Positions 8,457-17,881 of a stretch of 64,000 nt of DNA are shown here, piece after piece. Position 1 is the stretch's first letter, and the number at the start of each line of letters is the position of its first letter. This DNA comes from an uncultured Vibrio sp. Its GTDB lineage: Bacteria > Pseudomonadota > Gammaproteobacteria > Enterobacterales > Vibrionaceae. The translations under genes and the position numbers were made by a program. Below the pieces are notes generated by a model. That model had not been told where the DNA came from. It ran no database searches and saw nothing but the letters and a program-made list of their open reading frames with translations. The stretch lies in contig CANNGN010000009.1 of NCBI GenBank assembly GCA_947504195.1, positions 62,001-126,000 on the forward strand, written 5' to 3'.

Positions 8457-9976
8457 CAGCAGTAAGAATGGTCTTAGGAGACCAATTATCGACCTCGATA
8501 AGTAGCTTACAAGGAATCGACGTTAAAAATGATACGATATTTCTGTGTGAGGTAAGAGAAGAAACCCAATATGTAAAACATCACAAGAAAAAGATCGCGT
8601 TTATTTTTTCGGCTATGCGCCACTTTGCTCAAGAGCTAAAAAATGCTGGGTTCAAGGTTCGTTATATCAAGCTTGATGATCCTCTTAATAGCCAAAACTT
8701 TTGTCAAGAAATAGAGCGTTGTATCAATGAATGTAAACCTGAGCGGATTATTGTTACCCATCCGAATGAACATCGCGTTCTCAAAGATATAGAAACGTGG
8801 GAAAAAAGATTTTTTGTTCCGGTCGAAGTTCGCGCCGATGATCGTTTTCTTTGTTCGCCTAAGGAGTTTTCTGAATGGGCGAAATCCAAAAGTCAGCTCA
8901 GAATGGAGTATTTTTACCGCATGATGCGTAAGAAGTACAATATTCTAATGAACGATGATAAGCCGGTGGGTCAGCAATGGAATTTTGATGCCGATAACCG
9001 AAAGCCGCCCAACGTTGAGATTAACATTCCTCAAACCAGCACTTTTAAACCCGACGCAATAACATCTGACGTATTAAGGCTTGTGGCTGAACATTTCGGT
9101 GACCATTTCGGTGATCTAAAACCGTTTCAATTTGCAGTTACCCGAAAAAAAGCGTTAATCGTATTGGATCAATTCATCAAACAACGGTTGCCCTTATTTG
9201 GTGATTATCAAGATGCAATGATTGAAGGTGAACCATGGATGTTTCACGCGCACATTAGCTTCTATCTCAACATTGGTTTATTGATTCCAATTGAATGCGT
9301 GCAGGCTGCAGAACAAGCCTATATCGATGGCAGCGTCCCTTTAAATGCGGCTGAAGGATTTATTCGTCAAATCATTGGATGGCGTGAATATGTTCGAGGC
9401 ATTTATTGGTTAAAGATGCCGGACTACGCCAATAAAAACTATCTCGATGCAAACAATAATTTACCTGATTTTTATTGGACCGCCGATACGAAGATGAATT
9501 GTCTACGTCAATGTGTAGAGGAGACCCGGCGTAATGCTTATGCACATCATATACAGCGATTAATGGTATTAGGTAATTTTGCCTTGATTGCGGGTATCGA
9601 GCCAAAGCAGGTCAATGAATGGTTTCTTATCGTTTATGCCGACGCGTTCGAGTGGGTTGAACTTCCTAATGTATCTGGAATGATTTTATTTGCCGACGGT
9701 GGTTACCTAGCAAGTAAACCGTATGCTTCCGGTGGATCATACATCAACAAAATGTCTAACTATTGTATAAATTGCAGTTATAAAGTATCGGTAAAAAATG
9801 GAGAAATCGCTTGCCCCTTTAACTACTTATATTGGGATTTCCTCACGAGAAATCGAGAAAAACTGGCTCAAAATCATCGTTTAAAAATGATGTATAGTAC
9901 CTACGATAGAATGACTGAAGACAAGAAAATAGCTATTTCCAGTGATACGATTCGCTTCTTTTCTAAACTAGACTAA
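8453..9976 (+). CDS. phrB: Iron-sulfur bacterial photolyase (FeS-BCP, PhrB-like)
   Basis: 507-residue FAD-containing (6-4) photolyase of the FeS-BCP group, repairing UV photoproducts with blue light. With this start (ATG overlapping the SDR stop), the four cluster cysteines fall at residues 350, 438, 441 and 454. Those are the same numbers as in the characterised Agrobacterium PhrB, which is also 507 residues. This strongly supports both identity and start. The N-terminal domain begins RMVLGDQLS; GEPWMFHAHISFYLNIGLL and GFIRQIIGWREYVRGIYW belong to the helical FAD domain. It is the last gene of the proposed ECF11-controlled operon; related photolyases are known members of ECF11 regulons. Confidence 0.93.
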   Translation: MTAVRMVLGDQLSTSISSLQGIDVKNDTIFLCEVREETQYVKHHKKKIAFIFSAMRHFAQELKNAGFKVRYIKLDDPLNSQNFCQEIERCINECKPERIIVTHPNEHRVLKDIETWEKRFFVPVEVRADDRFLCSPKEFSEWAKSKSQLRMEYFYRMMRKKYNILMNDDKPVGQQWNFDADNRKPPNVEINIPQTSTFKPDAITSDVLRLVAEHFGDHFGDLKPFQFAVTRKKALIVLDQFIKQRLPLFGDYQDAMIEGEPWMFHAHISFYLNIGLLIPIECVQAAEQAYIDGSVPLNAAEGFIRQIIGWREYVRGIYWLKMPDYANKNYLDANNNLPDFYWTADTKMNCLRQCVEETRRNAYAHHIQRLMVLGNFALIAGIEPKQVNEWFLIVYADAFEWVELPNVSGMILFADGGYLASKPYASGGSYINKMSNYCINCSYKVSVKNGEIACPFNYLYWDFLTRNREKLAQNHRLKMMYSTYDRMTEDKKIAISSDTIRFFSKLD

Positions 9977-10367
9977 GCATTCCAGGCAACAGCTTTGAAC
10001 CATTGAACTAGGTGTTGGGATACATCGATAAATGATACGTCACCACTCTCCAACTCACCCTGTCGAACTTTGGAGTTATTATAAATAAACAGTTTGACAT
10101 CAAATAGATGCTTTTTTCTGCGCAAGGAAAAATTAAAATAATAGCCCGAATCTAAAGAAAAGAAAAAAGTGAGCTACGTATAAAAATGGTCATTTTATAC
10201 GTAGCTATATTTGTACCACGAAACTAACAAACCACACCAACGGTGAATATTAGGTTGGCAAAACGGCGTTGCTTACCTACAAACAATACCAACATCGAGT
10301 CGTCATCATAGTACTATCGGCATTTGCATCAATGTATCTGAAAGGAGGACATTGAGTTTAATTTCTT
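9977..10367. other. Intergenic region between convergent genes
   Basis: 391 bp without a credible gene. It holds the strong hairpin listed at 10155-10206. The rest is AT-rich with scattered short inverted repeats (for example CCAAC/GTTGG near 10236-10255). No promoter is expected because the flanking genes converge. Confidence 0.6.
10155..10206 (-). terminator. Strong hairpin terminator
   Basis: Perfect 14-bp arms AGCTACGTATAAAA (10172-10185) and TTTTATACGTAGCT (10193-10206) with a 7-base loop. On the minus strand it is followed by a T-rich run (10171-10155), so it best fits termination of the SDR gene ending at 10368. It may also stop phrB transcripts coming from the other side. Confidence 0.65.
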
Positions 10368-11132
10368 TTACATTCGGTAAACTCCACCATTCACATCAAT
10401 CGTCGCTCCGGATACAAAACCATTATATTCGCTCGCCAAATACGTAATCACATGCGCAACATCTTCCGATGTACCTGCTCGGCCAAGAGGAATGCCTTTA
10501 ACCGTCTCATTCGCAGATTCTTCTGTGGTGTGAGTATTATGGAATCTTGTTCCTAAAATTAACCCTGGAGCAACAGCATTAACCCTAATTCCGTGCTCAC
10601 CAAGCTCCGCAGCTAAAGAACGTGTCCAAGTCAATACCGCTCCTTTAGTCATCGAATACACCAAAGAACCAGAATGTCCGCCACAACGCCCTGCAAGAGA
10701 GGCTAGATTAACAATACTGGCACCATCACTTGCCTGTTTTAAATACGGTAGTGCCGCTTGGGTGACATTAAGCATAGTGGTCATATTGACATCAATTACT
10801 GTATTCCAGAACTTCTGATCAATCTCAGCCAACCACTTTCTAGCGATAATCCCACCAACATTGTTAACCAAAATATCGATTCCACCTAAAAACTCAGCGG
10901 CTTCTGCAATACACTTCTTGGTTTCTTCAGCATCGGTTAAATCGGCGTAGCCAATCATCGCTTTTTGACCTTTTGATTCCGCTATTTTCACCAACTCTTT
11001 GGGGCCTTCGTCACCCATAAAATAGTGGACATAAATATCACATCCAGACTCAATTAAGTCTTTAGCTGTAGCAAAACCAATCCCTTGCTCGGCACCTGTA
11101 ACAAATGCCTTTTTTCCAACTAGTGACCCCAT
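10368..11132 (-). CDS. SDR-family oxidoreductase (sugar-acid/alcohol dehydrogenase-like)
   Basis: 254-residue classical SDR: cofactor motif TGAEQGIGFA near the N-terminus, NNVGG after strand 4, catalytic SLVYSMTKGA (Tyr-x3-Lys), NAVAPGLI, and C-terminal FVSGATIDVNGGVYRM. A clear AGGAG precedes the ATG. It is monocistronic, flanked by a terminator downstream and a GntR-like palindrome upstream (11190-11205). Together with the architecture this hints at a sugar-acid substrate such as gluconate. Family membership is certain; substrate is inference. Confidence 0.85.
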   Translation of the reverse strand: MGSLVGKKAFVTGAEQGIGFATAKDLIESGCDIYVHYFMGDEGPKELVKIAESKGQKAMIGYADLTDAEETKKCIAEAAEFLGGIDILVNNVGGIIARKWLAEIDQKFWNTVIDVNMTTMLNVTQAALPYLKQASDGASIVNLASLAGRCGGHSGSLVYSMTKGAVLTWTRSLAAELGEHGIRVNAVAPGLILGTRFHNTHTTEESANETVKGIPLGRAGTSEDVAHVITYLASEYNGFVSGATIDVNGGVYRM

Positions 11133-11444
11133 TTTTTTTATCTCCTATTACTGGTGTTTGGCTTGCGTGGATTTCGCGATGCTCAGTCAATGTTACTGGT
11201 AACAAATTAACCGCAACATTGTGCGATACAAACCCTAACCTACTTAAATTGAGATAACCGTCATAGAAAGAATGAATTAACAGAGAAATGTTTATTGAGA
11301 GAGTTCGTGAATATTAAGAAAAGACCGAAAAGCTGTATCTACACGAAATCAGTGAAAGTGGCCACAATAAAGCCATCACTATAAGTAATGCCTCATTGTG
11401 GCCCTCAAATTATAGAAAAGGAAACCTGATACTTTGCGCTGTGG
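11133..11444. other. Intergenic region upstream of the SDR gene
   Basis: 312 bp containing the palindrome at 11190-11205. It also has a long imperfect hairpin with 9-bp arms GGCCACAAT (11360-11368) and ATTGTGGCC (11395-11403), which may end the export gene at 11445. No open reading frame of note. Confidence 0.5.
11190..11205. promoter_or_regulatory. GntR/LacI-type operator candidate
   Basis: ATGTTACTGGTAACAA is within two bases of the palindromic operator ATGTTACCGGTAACAT bound by the LacI-family gluconate repressor GntR. It lies about 58 bp upstream of the SDR start codon, where a repressor could block initiation. No repressor gene is present in the window. Confidence 0.45.
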
Positions 11445-13163
11445 TTAATCCAACAAAACAACATTTGCGGCAATAGCAATTTGATAAATAACCTGAGTGA
11501 TATCTTTAACAGCCTGCAGTATTTTTGTATCTGTTTTTGGCAATACTAAAATTTCGTCACCTTTACGAATGTTTACTTGCTTGTCGATAACCACCATACC
11601 ATTGCTTCGAATAACAGCAATTCGGCTATCTTCTGCTCTCTCAGTAAAGCCTCCGGCCCAAGCAACATAATCGTCTATCTTAGCTTCAGGGTTAAAAACG
11701 ACAGCTTGAGGCATGAGTACTTCACCGGATATTTGTACTAGGTCTGACTTCGGTGGGATAACAATCTGATCCCCCTGTTCAAGCATGATATTGGCTAAAT
11801 TTCCATCTTCAGAAACAATAACTTTTCCTAAAGGTTCAATAGACCTTGCTCGATCAGTAAACTGCATAATCAATTGCGCTTCTTTAACACGAATTTCTGC
11901 CTCATCACCGGAAGCAACTGACGTGGTGAGAACACTTCTCTCTAAGCGTTCAAGCGTCTCCTCGATCATTTCCTTTTGTCGTTCTGCGACACTCTTTCTT
12001 AATATATAGATGGCATTAATGTCAGCCAAATCTCTATCGATGGGTACGTAACTAAGCACATCAAACAAACGGGTGGTATTTTTAACCGAGAAGAAAGAAG
12101 GGCCCTGATAACTCCCAGAAATCTGAACATCGACGACCTGAACACGTTGATCATCATTAAAAACGACTTTGTCACCATCCTGAAGGATAAAGTCTTTAAA
12201 GGTAGAGTATTGAATATATTCAGAAAATGGGCCGGAAGCTCGGTCACCCACTATTCCCACATGACTTACCTTTGCTAGTGGGCGGGCATAATCGATCAAC
12301 TGTTGCCCTTTTGCTTCGGTGTCTTTAAATTCGAAACGAAATGGATTGCGCACTCCACCAGCAACGGTTATCGCGGCTTTCTGTGGTTTGACTAAAATAA
12401 CATCGCCATCTTTAAAGTTAATAACAGGCATAACGCCAAGTCGAATAAACTCATAAAGATCAACAGTTGCTATCACTCGGCCACGGCGCTTTACTTCAAT
12501 CTCGCGATAACTGCCTCGCTCAGAGTCAATACCCCCTGCTCTTTTGAGAAAATAAAGAACACTTGAAGATGCCATCCCGGCGTATTGACCCGGTCGAATC
12601 ACGGGTCCTGAAATATAAACATTCACAGCGGTTGCGGTGAGTAAGTTAACGTAGACACTAACATTCGTGTAAATCTCTTTAATTTTGGACGTCACTAATG
12701 CGTTGACTTCGTTTGCCCGAATGTCTGCGACATATACCGGCCCGATATTAGGAATAAAGATATTACCTTGAGTATCGACGGTAAGTACTTCAGAGAAATT
12801 AACCGCCCCCCAAAGCCAAATATTAATTTTGTCGCCTGAAGCAATTAGATAATTATCATTTAACCCATCTACGCGTTCGGCTTCAACACCGCCTGCGAAT
12901 AGATTTGCCCCATAAGGAGGTGGGAATTGCTCACCGGATGAAGGCAGTAATTCACGCATATCCACTTCAGCCGGTAACAGTAAATTGCTCTTATTTTCTG
13001 AAGTATAATCACCCGACTCAAGTGATTGATTCGGCGAAATATTAAGTGAATGTGTGGTAGCTGGGCTCTTTTGATCGTCAACAAAATCAGCTGCATAACT
13101 GGGTGATGCAGCAATTGTCATGAGGGTAAATATGCAGCTTAAAAATGTACTTATCTTTTTCAT
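11445..13163 (-). CDS. KpsD-like outer-membrane polysaccharide export (OPX) protein
   Basis: 572 residues. The start was chosen at the ATG giving MKKISTFLSCIF with a normal signal peptide (cleavage after SYA), not the upstream in-frame codon at 13217. After the signal comes the poly-export domain (NYLIASGDKINIWLWGAVNFS) and then several SLBB-type repeats (VYISGPVIRPGQYAG, ITVAGGVRNPFRFE, VQISGSYQGPSFF, VQISGEVLMPQAVVF). A terminal hydrophobic helix (VIYQIAIAANVVLL) follows. Signal peptidase I processing rather than a lipobox makes it more KpsD- than Wza-like. It is coupled to the lipoprotein gene upstream (two bases between stop and ATG). No co-polymerase or glycosyltransferase genes accompany it, so its polysaccharide is unknown. 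Confidence 0.85.
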   Translation of the reverse strand: MKKISTFLSCIFTLMTIAASPSYAADFVDDQKSPATTHSLNISPNQSLESGDYTSENKSNLLLPAEVDMRELLPSSGEQFPPPYGANLFAGGVEAERVDGLNDNYLIASGDKINIWLWGAVNFSEVLTVDTQGNIFIPNIGPVYVADIRANEVNALVTSKIKEIYTNVSVYVNLLTATAVNVYISGPVIRPGQYAGMASSSVLYFLKRAGGIDSERGSYREIEVKRRGRVIATVDLYEFIRLGVMPVINFKDGDVILVKPQKAAITVAGGVRNPFRFEFKDTEAKGQQLIDYARPLAKVSHVGIVGDRASGPFSEYIQYSTFKDFILQDGDKVVFNDDQRVQVVDVQISGSYQGPSFFSVKNTTRLFDVLSYVPIDRDLADINAIYILRKSVAERQKEMIEETLERLERSVLTTSVASGDEAEIRVKEAQLIMQFTDRARSIEPLGKVIVSEDGNLANIMLEQGDQIVIPPKSDLVQISGEVLMPQAVVFNPEAKIDDYVAWAGGFTERAEDSRIAVIRSNGMVVIDKQVNIRKGDEILVLPKTDTKILQAVKDITQVIYQIAIAANVVLLD

Positions 13164-13165
13164 GA

Positions 13166-13606
13166 TCACAACTCGATATCCGGTGCTGTATCTCGGAGGC
13201 TCTTCACTAAATACCATGTCTTAATCGTTTCATCATCATCAACTCTAAGTGTCGAACAAAACACTCGAGTCTGACTACGATAATCTCCGAAAATGAACGT
13301 TTGTTTACGGGATATGACGGCTACGCGACACTCAGAGCCAAGCGCAGAAGTATAAATGGGACCAAGCTTAATGTGATAGTTAACATGATCAAGAGATTCG
13401 CTAGACGTAAGGTTTAAAGCTTCCCAATAATCGGAAGGGACTTCATCCATAGATTGATATCTATTTTCTCCTACCACCAACTGAGTCTCAGCCACAACCT
13501 GACGGGGCTTGGAAACACATGCTGTCAGAAAGATCATCAAGACAAACAGAACACAAGATTTAATGACGTCTAACCTATAATCTAACGTTTTAAAATTAAC
13601 TCTCAT
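13166..13606 (-). CDS. Putative lipoprotein upstream of the OPX gene
   Basis: 146 residues with a lipobox FLTAC (Cys about residue 30) after a hydrophobic segment and a rather long, basic n-region. The mature part has two or three cysteines (SECRV, RVFCST) and the blocks DVPSDYWEALNL-like and KTWYLVKSLRDT, which I do not recognise as a named family. Stop and next ATG are two bases apart, so it is expressed with the OPX protein. It may be an outer-membrane partner of that exporter. Function unknown. Confidence 0.7.
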   Translation of the reverse strand: MRVNFKTLDYRLDVIKSCVLFVLMIFLTACVSKPRQVVAETQLVVGENRYQSMDEVPSDYWEALNLTSSESLDHVNYHIKLGPIYTSALGSECRVAVISRKQTFIFGDYRSQTRVFCSTLRVDDDETIKTWYLVKSLRDTAPDIEL

Positions 13607-13890
13607 CTAGAAATACACCAAGAACCTATTTTCTTCAAAAGATCTATACAATCAGTTGGCGCCAATAAACTGTCAGAGTGGCCTAACTAATTACTCAATT
13701 CGGGCTTTATGAATTTAGTCATTCTTGCTTTAATCAGATTCAACGTAACACGAACTTAACCTTGTAACAACAACTCATAAGTCTCGCTAAGTTATTAAAA
13801 TTACAACTACATTTATAAATTTCATAACCACTGTATTTACAAGTAACTATAATATTAGTGTAGTCGTGATTTCAGTGTTAACAACCAAAG

Positions 13891-16005
13891 TTAACGTGTT
13901 ACAGCATCTAATTGTTCGATAGAAGCTCTATCATTAAGCAGCGCCAATGCTTCGTCAGACTCCAACCATTCATCCAATTGATCTAAATCGGACGCATGAC
14001 GCAGTTTCCACTCAGCCAAAACTCTAGCCGCATCAAATTCCGGTGGTTGATCACTTAATACAGGTAACTGTGCTTTGTGCCACTTATATAGTGATTCATT
14101 TTTAACCAAACGATTTAATGCGTGAACCTCTTTTAACGGCGGATTTTTAGCCATTGCTTTTTCAAGTTCAACCAATATTTTAGCTGGCCGCTTTTCATCT
14201 GGAGCTCGAAGTAGCCCTAACACTTTCAAATATTTAGTGCGTTTTTCTCCGCCACTAATCCAAGAAAGCGGTATCGATAATACGAGCCCTATCGTGATCG
14301 GCAAAATCCAAAATACAAGTGCATTACTGACAGTAAAGGCAATAGCTGATAGCGCTAACCCAAACAGAGTGTGTAAAGTGTGGCCACGTCTCGCAGATGC
14401 CCAACTTATCGCACCATCATCTCTAGACTGAGGCTTCCAACCACTGTCTTTCCCTCGAAATATTCCAATGACCACGCCAAGTTGTGAGACCATAAGTATC
14501 GGGGCATACAAGGCAGACATCACCACTTCAAATAGTGTACTCAGAGTCAATAAAATCGGGCCACCGAATTGCATACAGCGACGGACATTCACCATTGCAG
14601 CAAACCAACCAAATATCTTTGGAGCAAGAACAATCAACATTGAAATGGCAAATAAACTTAATGCACGCTCTGAATCAAATATTGGCCAAGTCGGAAATAA
14701 TGATGGATTAGAGAAATATTCTGGACGAATAAACTTAGCCTGAATCGCAATGGCTAGCCCGACAATGATCAATGCCAACCAAAAAATTGCGCTCAAATAC
14801 GACATAATTCCAGCAAAAATATGCAGCCTAGTCGGCATACAGAATCCTTTTGCGAAGATAAACGCTTTGTGTTGTAAATTACCTTGGCACCAGCGTCTAT
14901 CACGCACCATGACGTCACTTAATGAAGGTGGCGCTTCCTCAAACGAACATTCAATATCGGTATCAAAGCGAACGCCCCATCCAGCACGTCGCATTAAAGC
15001 GGCTTCTATAAAATCATGACTGAGTACGTGACCACCAAATGGAGCTTTACCCGATAAAATAGGAAGATGAGCCGCTTCGGCAAACGCGCGAGATCGAATA
15101 ATCGCATTATGTCCCCAAAAGTTTGAGGATAACCCATGCCATGCCGATAAACCTTCTGCATAAATAGGCCCAAAACACTGATTGGCAAACTGCTGCAAAC
15201 GGCTATATAAGGTATTCGCAAACACCAGTTTTGGCAGAGTTTGGATCAACCCAACATTTGGAGCTGCGGCTAAACGACGTGACAAAGTAATCATCGACTC
15301 AGCGCTCATTATGCTATCGGCATCGAGCACAATCATCGCTTCATATTCACCGCCCCAGCGCTGAACCCAATCACCAATGTTTCCAGCCTTGCGTTCAACA
15401 TTCTTATGTCGGCGACGATAATAAACCGGGCAATCTTCTGTCCTATCAGCCATGAGATCTAAAAAAGCTTCTTCTTCAGCTATCCAAGCATCCGACCGAT
15501 TGGTATCACTAAGAATGAAAAAAGCATACTTACCTGGCGATTTCTCGACTAAGTCCGCTTTCATCGCTTCAATCGTCGACTTAATACGGATAGGGTTTTC
15601 ATTATAGATAGGCAATAGAATTGCAGTCTTAAATTCTGGCTCAACCTCCTGATGCTTTATAATTCGAGGTTTAAGATGTATTACAAAACCGAGCAATGCT
15701 TGCGCAAAAGCGAACGATACCCAAATAAAATTCACACTGAACAGTACTAAAAAAAGCAACTGCAAATTGGTGATCTTATTGGTATTAAGCACCCCGTGCA
15801 TTTCCGTAATACCATATGCAGATAACCCCACCGTTACTCCTAGTACGATCAATCGCGATAGCAATGTCCATAGGCTGTAGAGTAAAGTTTGCTTATAACG
15901 CTTAAGTTTGGTGCCGGCTTCTGATACTTGATGACGATTCATCTGAAGGCGCGATTCTTTCGGTAACGCGACTTCATTAAACGTATTGTTGTTTATTGGT
16001 TTCAT
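13891..16005 (-). CDS. opgH: Glucans biosynthesis glucosyltransferase H
   Basis: 704-residue inner-membrane processive GT2 enzyme that polymerises UDP-glucose into the beta-1,2 backbone of osmoregulated periplasmic glucans. Catalytic motifs are in order: FILSDTNRSD, the DxD-type VLDADSIMS, HDFIEAALMRRAGW and the QxxRW-equivalent RDRRWCQGNL. Two N-terminal and several C-terminal helices are present. The ATG at 16005 overlaps the opgG stop (ATGA); an upstream in-frame TTG is disregarded. It is shorter than E. coli OpgH (about 850) at both termini, as in many marine gammaproteobacteria. Confidence 0.93.
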   Translation of the reverse strand: MKPINNNTFNEVALPKESRLQMNRHQVSEAGTKLKRYKQTLLYSLWTLLSRLIVLGVTVGLSAYGITEMHGVLNTNKITNLQLLFLVLFSVNFIWVSFAFAQALLGFVIHLKPRIIKHQEVEPEFKTAILLPIYNENPIRIKSTIEAMKADLVEKSPGKYAFFILSDTNRSDAWIAEEEAFLDLMADRTEDCPVYYRRRHKNVERKAGNIGDWVQRWGGEYEAMIVLDADSIMSAESMITLSRRLAAAPNVGLIQTLPKLVFANTLYSRLQQFANQCFGPIYAEGLSAWHGLSSNFWGHNAIIRSRAFAEAAHLPILSGKAPFGGHVLSHDFIEAALMRRAGWGVRFDTDIECSFEEAPPSLSDVMVRDRRWCQGNLQHKAFIFAKGFCMPTRLHIFAGIMSYLSAIFWLALIIVGLAIAIQAKFIRPEYFSNPSLFPTWPIFDSERALSLFAISMLIVLAPKIFGWFAAMVNVRRCMQFGGPILLTLSTLFEVVMSALYAPILMVSQLGVVIGIFRGKDSGWKPQSRDDGAISWASARRGHTLHTLFGLALSAIAFTVSNALVFWILPITIGLVLSIPLSWISGGEKRTKYLKVLGLLRAPDEKRPAKILVELEKAMAKNPPLKEVHALNRLVKNESLYKWHKAQLPVLSDQPPEFDAARVLAEWKLRHASDLDQLDEWLESDEALALLNDRASIEQLDAVTR

Positions 16006-17576
16006 TGTGCCCAATCCTCAGCTACATAACGATAGAGCCAAGTAACCCCTATTGGCACATTGTCCTCAAAAAGCTGCACGCGAAACTCTGATACTTCCGT
16101 GTCTTCAGGCGAAAACGTGATAAAAACACGTGCACCTTCGACACCTGGATTAGGCTCGATTCGAGACTCTAGAATCACGTTATTGCTTGCACTAGCAGAT
16201 ATTTTAATATTCTTGAAATCATCAAAATTTAGGTGACTATAATCAATCACAATTTCGTTTTTCTCTTCGGATAATTTTTTCCCGCCAGAAGTACGAGCGA
16301 TGGTTACATTATCCTTAGACTTTGGAAAGCTATCCAGCCATGTGAGCTCATAAGCAAAGGTATAAACCTGGTCTTTCTTCAAGCCATTTTTAGGCTTCCA
16401 ATACGCAACGATATTATCGTTTGCCTCAAAGTCCGAAGGGATCTCAATCAACTCTACGCTGCCTTCTCCCCAGTCACCTAAAGGCTTAACCCAGATTGAT
16501 GGTCGCAAATGATATTTCGCTTCAAGATCTTGATAATATTCAAAATCACGGTGAGGCTGAATTAACCCAAACCCCTTCGGATTTTTATCCATAAATGTAC
16601 TTACTTGTAAACGACGTGGATTGCTTAATGGTCGCCATAGCTTCTCATCATTGCCTCTCACCATGAATAGGCCTTCTGAGTCATGTACGGCCGGGCGATA
16701 ATCTGCAACATCAGAACGATCGATTCCGCCATGCATAAACATAGACGTTAGCGTACCTAATCCGACATTTTGAATATCGACTCGAGGGAAGAGCTCTGCT
16801 TTCACCTTCATACGTGTAGGAGCGCCGGGATAAATCGCAAAACGGTAAGCGCCAGTGACACTTTTACTATCTAATAAAGCATGGACCACAATGGCTTGAT
16901 GGCGGCTAGAAGGACGTTCGATCCAAAACTTCTTAAATAGCGGGTATTCCTCTCCTTTCTCTCCGGCGACATCAATCGCCAGTCCACGAGTTGAAACACC
17001 ATAAGCTTGCCCTTTCGAGATACCTCGGAAGTAGCTTGCTCCTTGAAATACAAGAAATTCGTCCTTGTAATCACTCGTATTTATCGGATAATGCAAGCGA
17101 AAACCAGCATATTTACCTACCTGCTCTAACAACTCTCCGATCGACTCATCTGGGACTTGAAATGACGATTCAGTGATTTCTAGGGGGATAGATTGACTGT
17201 TTTCTACTACGTCAATATCAACTAACTCTCGATAGATATATCCAGGAGCGAACAATTGAACCGAAAAAGGCGTTGATGCTTTTCCCCAAATCGCAGCATG
17301 CTGTTGATAATTTATTTGGCGGTAACTCGAGTAATCTAACTGATTCAACGCATCTGGGGCACGTTGAGGTTCAACAAAAGGATGCTGAGAAAGGCGACGA
17401 GCGGTATCAACAACCGTCTGACGAGTAAACGACGCATTTTCAGAAATATCAACCTTCGCTTCAGCGCGAACAAAGTGTGTCCACGATAATAAAAACAGCA
17501 ATAGCATAAAGACTATGCCGCTATGAAAATTAAACCCATCATCTGTTATTAGCTCATTCGATGAATTTGAAAACAT
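16002..17576 (-). CDS. opgG: Glucans biosynthesis protein G (periplasmic)
   Basis: 524-residue periplasmic MdoG/OpgG-family protein acting with OpgH in glucan backbone export or branching. The signal segment FMLLLFLLSWTHFVRAEA ends at about residue 39, after an unusually long n-region. Family blocks include the early AAIWGKASTPFSVQLF, FWIERPSSRHQAIVVHALLDS, MFMHGGIDRSDVADYRP and HRDFEYYQDLEAKYHLRPS segments. It is the first gene of the opgGH operon, with the usual four-base overlap. Confidence 0.93.
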   Translation of the reverse strand: MFSNSSNELITDDGFNFHSGIVFMLLLFLLSWTHFVRAEAKVDISENASFTRQTVVDTARRLSQHPFVEPQRAPDALNQLDYSSYRQINYQQHAAIWGKASTPFSVQLFAPGYIYRELVDIDVVENSQSIPLEITESSFQVPDESIGELLEQVGKYAGFRLHYPINTSDYKDEFLVFQGASYFRGISKGQAYGVSTRGLAIDVAGEKGEEYPLFKKFWIERPSSRHQAIVVHALLDSKSVTGAYRFAIYPGAPTRMKVKAELFPRVDIQNVGLGTLTSMFMHGGIDRSDVADYRPAVHDSEGLFMVRGNDEKLWRPLSNPRRLQVSTFMDKNPKGFGLIQPHRDFEYYQDLEAKYHLRPSIWVKPLGDWGEGSVELIEIPSDFEANDNIVAYWKPKNGLKKDQVYTFAYELTWLDSFPKSKDNVTIARTSGGKKLSEEKNEIVIDYSHLNFDDFKNIKISASASNNVILESRIEPNPGVEGARVFITFSPEDTEVSEFRVQLFEDNVPIGVTWLYRYVAEDWAQ

Positions 17577-17881
17577 ACTAAATACCCTTAACTGAAACTT
17601 GGAAAATCAAGTTCTACATAACCATAGCGTGTAACAATAAACTGATAAAAATCGATAGCATAAATGGGCAGAATTCGCGTGAGCCGATCTGGTCACGTTA
17701 ACTCTACCCATTCAACAAATTTTTATATTAGTAATGTATATATAGTAGAGAATTGATACTTGTGTCAGGCGAATGTTGAATTAAGTTTGGCACTCGAAAA
17801 AATTAACCTGAACAATTATTTATAATACATATTAGACGATTACTTTCGCATTAAAGCGCCAAACTTACTTGCAAGGCTCCC
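17577..17881. other. Intergenic region upstream of opgG
   Basis: 305 bp between the opgG start and the end of the DUF2207 gene, both on the minus strand. AT-rich stretches such as ATGTATATATAG (17735-17746) could hold the opgGH promoter. I see no operator, hairpin or small gene that stands out. Confidence 0.5.

Noticed and set aside
10172..10206. Attachment site or mobile-element end
   Set aside because: The perfect inverted repeat fits a terminator with a T-run; there is no integrase, transposase or target duplication nearby.
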